Shown piece by piece: positions 59,311 through 64,000 of a stretch of DNA of 64,000 nucleotides. This DNA comes from Phialocephala subalpina (lineage: Eukaryota > Ascomycota > Leotiomycetes > Helotiales > Mollisiaceae). The notes below the pieces were generated by a model, which saw only the letters and a list, made by a program, of their open reading frames with translations, was not told the DNA's origin and did no database searches. The position numbers and the translations under genes are program-made. Position 1 is the first letter of the stretch. Every line of letters begins with the position of its first letter. The stretch is taken from contig FJOG01000003.1 of NCBI GenBank assembly GCA_900073065.1, positions 2,172,133 to 2,236,132 on the forward strand. The letters are read 5' to 3'.

Positions 59311-60030
59311 ATCATTCTCTCAACTCTTTTCGTGCATTTTGGGCTGGGCGGCAGAGCATGGGAGGAGTTATTGGAGGTTCTTGCGGATTGGGGCGTTACA
59401 AGGTTGATATCACTGTGCTGGTCAAACTTGCGGGCTGGGGGTTATTTTGCTTTTAATGGTCTCTTCTCTTGCAACGAAGAACTCCACATTTTCGCTTGTT
59501 ACATATGTAAATTGTAGTCGAGGTCAAACTCGTATGTTAGACTTCATACCCCTAAATGAACAGACTCGCTTTTACACGTAACCTGAGGCACATGTTGTGA
59601 TTGTACTGTAGCCTGGAGCTTGAGCTTGAGCTTGAGCTTCCGGAGACATGCTCCGTCTTTGAATGACGACTTCATCGGGATCTCGGGAGGTCGGATGCCA
59701 AAGCTTGCTGCCTTCATTTCTAAGCAGCAGCCTGGTAGAAGAATGTCACCTACGGTAGGCGGATACGAAGTAGACGACGTATTGAAGTAAGTTTCAAAAA
59801 TCTATCCCTTCATCATAAATTCATGCTAAAAATGCCCAAGCCGGAAGCTGAGTTCTAGTCCTCGCCATCCGTAGAAGCCTCCCATGCCATGCCTTAAGCA
59901 AAAATAGAAGTAATCCAAGAAGATCTAATGTCCTTTTCCAATCCCGTCCCATCCTGTTTCGCCATTTCATTCCTCGTGATCCTCTTCCGTTCCTTCCAAA
60001 TCATAATGACCCAAGGTCTCCCGTCCATAT
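59311..60030. other. Convergent region, zinc-finger gene / fusion gene
   Basis: 720 bases between two stop codons, so it holds both 3' UTRs. It contains the hexamer repeat at 59616-59639. No gene was recognised. Confidence 0.55.
59616..59639. repeat. Hexanucleotide microsatellite (GAGCTT)4
   Basis: Four perfect GAGCTT units. A simple sequence repeat in the 3' region of the zinc-finger gene. Confidence 0.95.
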
Positions 60031-62910
60031 CTAAGCTTTCGTTTTCCCAACCCACAATTCCTTCGTTTTCTCAGTCAACAGATCAACAGCATCCTCTCGC
60101 GACCCAAGGATCTTGACGGCCGTCTCACGATCTCTCATACTCTGGTAGTATTTCACCAAGTTATCGAATCCCTCAATATTGCTCCAATCCTTTCTGATCT
60201 CCTCCAAGACAGGAAAGAAGGCGAAATCTGCCAAAGAGGTGGTTGATCCCGCAATATACGGTGCTTCACCAGCAAACACTTCCCAGATCTGCATTTCTTC
60301 TCGGAAAGTTTCGAGATTGAATGGTGTTGTTCTCCATTTCTTAAGTAGTTCTCCGGCTTGTTGGAGGCGTGTGAATTGTTTCGCGAGATCAGGGCCGTTG
60401 ATCTTGGTTTTTGTTCCGTAGACAGAGTCGAGGTAGAGCATGATTGCTATGTCCCCGATGACGACTGACTGACTTGCATCGTTGTCTGTGTACTTGACTG
60501 GGGTTTCAACGACAGGGGCGGCGGCTTTGGGTGAGCGGTCGTCTTTCCAATTGAATGAGGTGGACCTTGCCTCTGTAAAGGTGATGCCAAATTCTGAAAG
60601 CATGAACTTTACTCGAAGGTCGGCGACAAATTCTCCGGATAGAACCAATTTTGGCCAGTTTGAGATGTGGAGAACGTCAAAGCCTGCGCCGTAGACCCCT
60701 TCCCAGTCGAAGTCCGAGGAGTTGTTTTCTTTGCTGAAGGCTCTGATCAACATCTCTGATTGTTTTGCGTCGCCGTTTATGATAGCACTAGCTTTGTCTT
60801 TGGATTTGGAAACAGCTCCTTGGCCCCATATTTTCTGCTGGTCTTTGCTGAGAAACGTTCCAATCAATCGGAAGGTTAGAGAGATACGCCCGCAGTCGTA
60901 GGCTAGCTCCTCAGGAGACTTTTCCCAAGCCATTCGTTTGTCTGGGCGGATTGCGTGGAGCCATTTTTCGTTCGTTTTCAGTCCTACTCTTGCCATCGAG
61001 TTGTGAGGAAGTGGTACTTTTTGTACCTGTCGAGGTTTTCCTGCTCCAGTTTCTCGTTCCTCGGTGCCCTTAGGAGGTCTCTTGGTGCGGAAAGTCATCG
61101 TCCTCTTAGACCCAAGGCTCACATTGCAGATGAATGTATCTCGGACAATATCCAGAGTCTTGTCGCTGTGTTCTGTGATATGGTCGTCCCCATCTCGGTA
61201 GAATTGAATCAAGACGTGGTTGACGGCATGACCAAGCTTTTTCTCGACTTGACTTTGAATAAGGGACACCGTTGGAGAGAAGGTCAAGAGTGGCGGTGAC
61301 TCGTCTGCTGGATGTCGATATATTGGGATGCTCCCGTCCTCGTCGATTTGTCCTTGAACGGCAACCAATCTTGGGACATCACCACCTTGATGTGACATCT
61401 TCTGCCAACGAACTTCATCACGAAGTTTTTCGAATATCCTATCCGCAACATCATCATCAAGAAGATTGTAGATGACTGTAGTGTCCCCTTCGCAGTATGA
61501 TATTGGAGCAGCTTCGCTGGTCACGCCACTTTTTGTAGCTGGCGCCATTGCAGATGGAGTGGTATCAATGTCGAGATCGTCTGGCTGAGCTGGTGGTGTT
61601 GTTTCAAGGCTAAGAGATTCTGGTATAAGAGACGTTGCAGCTTTGACAGCTTGCTCGTGTTCCGACAAAAACGAGTTTGGAAGTTTCTCCAGAGCTTGTG
61701 TCGCAGCAAGTAAAGTCGAAGATATTGGCGATGGCGGTGCGTTGGCAATCGAGGATCCTTCTCCGTTGTCTTTTGGAGCAGACTTTGAGTGTCGACGTCG
61801 AGACTTTATTTTGGTCCTGACTCTTTCTCTTTTCTTACCATCAATCTCAGCTGCTTTTGGTGTGGATTCCGATGCAGCCTCGCTTGATTTCAGTGACTCT
61901 GAACTGTCACCTCCTGCAGTCTCGGTTGCAGCAGCCACATCATCGGGTGGCCCATTAGAAGTGGCCCTCTTACCAGGGGGTTTCAAGGCCAGACCTGCCA
62001 TTAAATTCTCGATGCCGGTACTGCTACTTCCTTTAGGTTGTGGTCGTTGATGTTGAATTCTGGGAGGCGTTTGATGCCTTCTCGCTTTTTGTCGCAAGTC
62101 TGCAATGAGCTCTTCACTGCTTATTATGTCGCAGCCAGCGAACTCTACAAGTCTTCGAAGCGCCTCGTCATGTCTTGCTTTACTCCTATACCCCAAGCAA
62201 TCGTCCACTATTGTAATTGCGTAGCCATGTCGCGCAGCATCCATTGCTGTCGCAAAAACACTTATATTCGTCAAAGCACCGCAAAGGTATATTTCCGTTA
62301 CAAATTTGGCGCGCAAGATTTGTACCAAACTTCCATCTTTAAATGCCGAGTACCAGCTCTTCTGAAATATCAAGTCCTTCTTTCCGTCAATTTTCATGCT
62401 CGCCGCCAGCGAGAAGTTCGTTCCTGGAGAAGTCGGAAGCACTGCCTGCGGCAATTGATTCGGTCGAAGCGTCAGATATGCTTCCTCAGATTCCTCCGTC
62501 TCCCCCCCTTCTTCCGCTTCGAGCGCAGTATCGACCTCCAAATCAATCCCGTTGGCTGAAGCTATCCTTTGGTGCCGCTCAATCAAGCTCTGCGAAGGCC
62601 TGGTCCGAGTTCTGAGATGTGCGTCCCCGCCTCGATGTTTGGGATCCAGCTCATTATCGGTAATGACACTCTCACAGTCGCCAACAGGCTCGTTGATCGG
62701 CCGAGATGCCTCGAAGACACTCCGAATCCATATAATGTTTCCCGATGTTCGAAACTCCGGCACAAGCTTCAAGGTTCTGTCTAGGAAGTCTGGGGGCTGC
62801 TCCACGGGCAGGATCCCGCCAGTCGAAATGAAGTCATTTTGAAGATCGAGGAGGAGGAGCGCCTGTCGCGTGCGCACAAAAGGCAGGTTATTCTCGTCGA
62901 TTTCGAACAT
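60031..62910 (-). CDS. Three-part fusion: isochorismatase-like, AlkB-like 2OG-Fe(II) dioxygenase and GST-like domains
   Basis: A single exon of 959 residues from MFEIDENNLPFVRTRQALLL. Residues about 15-275 are an isochorismatase/cysteine-hydrolase fold: Asp22 (LLLLDLQNDF) and Lys184 (FQKSWYSAF) fit the catalytic pair, but the third site, TNISVFAT, has Ser217 where the cysteine is expected. An acidic insert lies at about 115-165. A low-complexity, basic linker runs about 280-480. Residues about 485-690 are AlkB-like: HQGGDVPRLVAVQG, HITEHSD (His581, Asp583), WLHAIRPDKR (His652) and RISLTFR (Arg675, Arg681) give the full iron and 2-oxoglutarate set. Residues about 740-940 look like a GST (both the thioredoxin-like and the helical part, GEAPYIAGSTTSLADFAFF). 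The frame is open further upstream but without an ATG. Candidate roles are nucleic-acid or protein demethylation coupled to a sensing or hydrolase module; none is proven. Confidence 0.9.
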   Translation of the reverse strand: MFEIDENNLPFVRTRQALLLLDLQNDFISTGGILPVEQPPDFLDRTLKLVPEFRTSGNIIWIRSVFEASRPINEPVGDCESVITDNELDPKHRGGDAHLRTRTRPSQSLIERHQRIASANGIDLEVDTALEAEEGGETEESEEAYLTLRPNQLPQAVLPTSPGTNFSLAASMKIDGKKDLIFQKSWYSAFKDGSLVQILRAKFVTEIYLCGALTNISVFATAMDAARHGYAITIVDDCLGYRSKARHDEALRRLVEFAGCDIISSEELIADLRQKARRHQTPPRIQHQRPQPKGSSSTGIENLMAGLALKPPGKRATSNGPPDDVAAATETAGGDSSESLKSSEAASESTPKAAEIDGKKRERVRTKIKSRRRHSKSAPKDNGEGSSIANAPPSPISSTLLAATQALEKLPNSFLSEHEQAVKAATSLIPESLSLETTPPAQPDDLDIDTTPSAMAPATKSGVTSEAAPISYCEGDTTVIYNLLDDDVADRIFEKLRDEVRWQKMSHQGGDVPRLVAVQGQIDEDGSIPIYRHPADESPPLLTFSPTVSLIQSQVEKKLGHAVNHVLIQFYRDGDDHITEHSDKTLDIVRDTFICNVSLGSKRTMTFRTKRPPKGTEERETGAGKPRQVQKVPLPHNSMARVGLKTNEKWLHAIRPDKRMAWEKSPEELAYDCGRISLTFRLIGTFLSKDQQKIWGQGAVSKSKDKASAIINGDAKQSEMLIRAFSKENNSSDFDWEGVYGAGFDVLHISNWPKLVLSGEFVADLRVKFMLSEFGITFTEARSTSFNWKDDRSPKAAAPVVETPVKYTDNDASQSVVIGDIAIMLYLDSVYGTKTKINGPDLAKQFTRLQQAGELLKKWRTTPFNLETFREEMQIWEVFAGEAPYIAGSTTSLADFAFFPVLEEIRKDWSNIEGFDNLVKYYQSMRDRETAVKILGSREDAVDLLTEKTKELWVGKTKA

Positions 62911-64000
62911 TTCAGGTAGACTGAAGAGACAAACATCAGCAACTCCGTCAATATGCCATGAGTAGAGAATTTTTCCGCGGATTTGGCAAGGGGGGGCATG
63001 TTTTCTGAAGAAATGCTCTGGCCCACGCGCCTTGAGATTCAAGAATATTCCGTGCTCACCAAATATCTCAATTCCAAGCTGGTATTACTGTATATAATTT
63101 CGCAAGGTGAGAACAGCCGCCAATTCGTGAAGAAGCAAAACTGCAGTGACACCGCATGGCTAAGAGATTCCGTACGTTACCGGCACTGATATGCAGTTCG
63201 AACAAAAGTCCAGATGTTTAACAGACATCTGCTCCGTGTTCATGGTCTCTGCAGAGGGAGGAAAACATGATAGGAAGACAGGTTGGCCAGGGTGGAAAGT
63301 TGAGAAGAAAGTCAGAGTGCTCCAGCAGCAGTGACAGGGAATAGTGGACGCACTTTGAGGGTAGCGGGGAGAAGCGGAATTAGGAGTGAACGAAGTTAAT
63401 ACATGTAATAATGGCCCAAAGCGACCATTTAACAGTCTTTAAGAAGTCTTTTGAAAATTGTGATTGGTTTGCTCGGAGGCAGTCTGTCAAAGTCCCGAGG
63501 GGTGGGTTGGAACATCAAAAAAGGTTTGGACCGTTGAACCTCTGCAACTGCATGCTCGTTCAACCTTGAAAATATGCATGCAGAGCCAACGAATGGCCGC
63601 GTGCTCTTTGCATCGCTATGCACGGGTTGAACGCCGCAAGCCGCAGCCGACCGGCTCTTCTGAGGAGCGTAAAGACGATGTGGTGATTGGTCTCTGGAAG
63701 AGGGTTCCGGTGAAAAGGTGATTGTGCTGCATGCGAGTTCGATGCCCGCTGCAAGCCTGAAGTGATCAACGATTGCGAATGTGGTGTGGAGAGAAGAGTG
63801 GCTCGAAAGTGGGATAGAAGGTGCAGATCGGACCCTTGACGTGATAGATGTCGAATCCCTTTGGAGATCACACCGGCGGCTTGCAGCATCTTCTGCTAAG
63901 AATAACGTTTCATCGGCTCTACTAGATCTGGTTAGCTACATCTGCCAGACGTGCAGTGAAGTGCTGATATCTGTAACCGGACGATCAAATATCAGATGCT
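62911..64000. other. Region upstream of the fusion gene, to the window end
   Basis: About 1.1 kb. It presumably carries the promoter of the fusion gene. Open frames at 63429-63889 are short and unrecognised. Confidence 0.5.

Noticed and set aside
59616..59639. Repeat array considered as CRISPR-like
   Set aside because: Perfect 6-bp units without spacers in a eukaryotic 3' region: a microsatellite.

Overview
The window is nuclear DNA of a filamentous ascomycete (Pezizomycotina). The evidence is dense protein-coding genes on both strands, interrupted by short introns (mostly 48-150 nt) with GT..AG ends and CTAAC/CTAAT-like branch points, plus fungal families such as Atg2, a group VI Sln1 histidine kinase, a CRH-type GPI-anchored transglycosylase, Nup2, Bmt6 and Snu13. 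Some protein wording resembles Leotiomycetes, but that is only an impression. There are no operons, and nothing bacterial or viral was recognised.

Layout. 1-591: a BTB-like fragment broken by single-base frameshifts, running into an 857-base run of N (592-1448). 1552-8169 (-): Atg2, the autophagy lipid-transfer protein. 9068-11187 (+): a cytochrome b5/acyl-CoA dehydrogenase fusion. 12015-16984 (+): FG nucleoporin Nup2 with a C-terminal Ran-binding domain, broken by an exact 250-bp tandem duplication. 18198-20160 (-): ADGF/CECR1-type adenosine deaminase. 20537-21120 (-): SCP2 protein with a peroxisomal signal. 21775-22936 (-): GH16 CRH glycosidase. 23994-27164 (-): Sac2/INPP5F-like phosphoinositide phosphatase. 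28025-31736 (-): Sln1 osmosensor kinase. 32900-34421 (-): frameshifted FAD monooxygenase. 35810-37576 (+): F-box-like protein. 37954-39252 (-): Bmt6 rRNA methyltransferase. 39831-40503 (-): Snu13. 40945-41884 (+): V-ATPase subunit c. 42713-43408 (+): carboxymuconolactone decarboxylase-like protein. 46716-47473 (+): bZIP factor behind a 3.3-kb empty region. 48622-51191 (+): transketolase. 51888-53477 (-): coiled-coil protein, broken by a second exact 250-bp tandem duplication. 53760-54392 (+): unknown protein. 58005-59310 (+): C2H2 zinc-finger protein. 60031-62910 (-): isochorismatase-like/AlkB-like/GST-like fusion.

Most genes are unrelated housekeeping genes rather than one pathway. Themes that recur are membrane and lipid handling (Atg2, Sac phosphatase, V-ATPase), peroxisomal lipid metabolism (acyl-CoA dehydrogenase fusion, SCP2), the cell wall and its sensing (CRH, Sln1), and RNA/ribosome work (Bmt6, Snu13). 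No secondary-metabolite cluster, transposon, tRNA or CRISPR array was found. The best leads are the three-part fusion protein, whose first domain has serine at the catalytic-cysteine position; two separate duplications of identical 250-bp length that each sit at a coding discontinuity (probably assembly patches); two probable GC-AG introns; and two genes carrying several frameshifts among otherwise intact neighbours.
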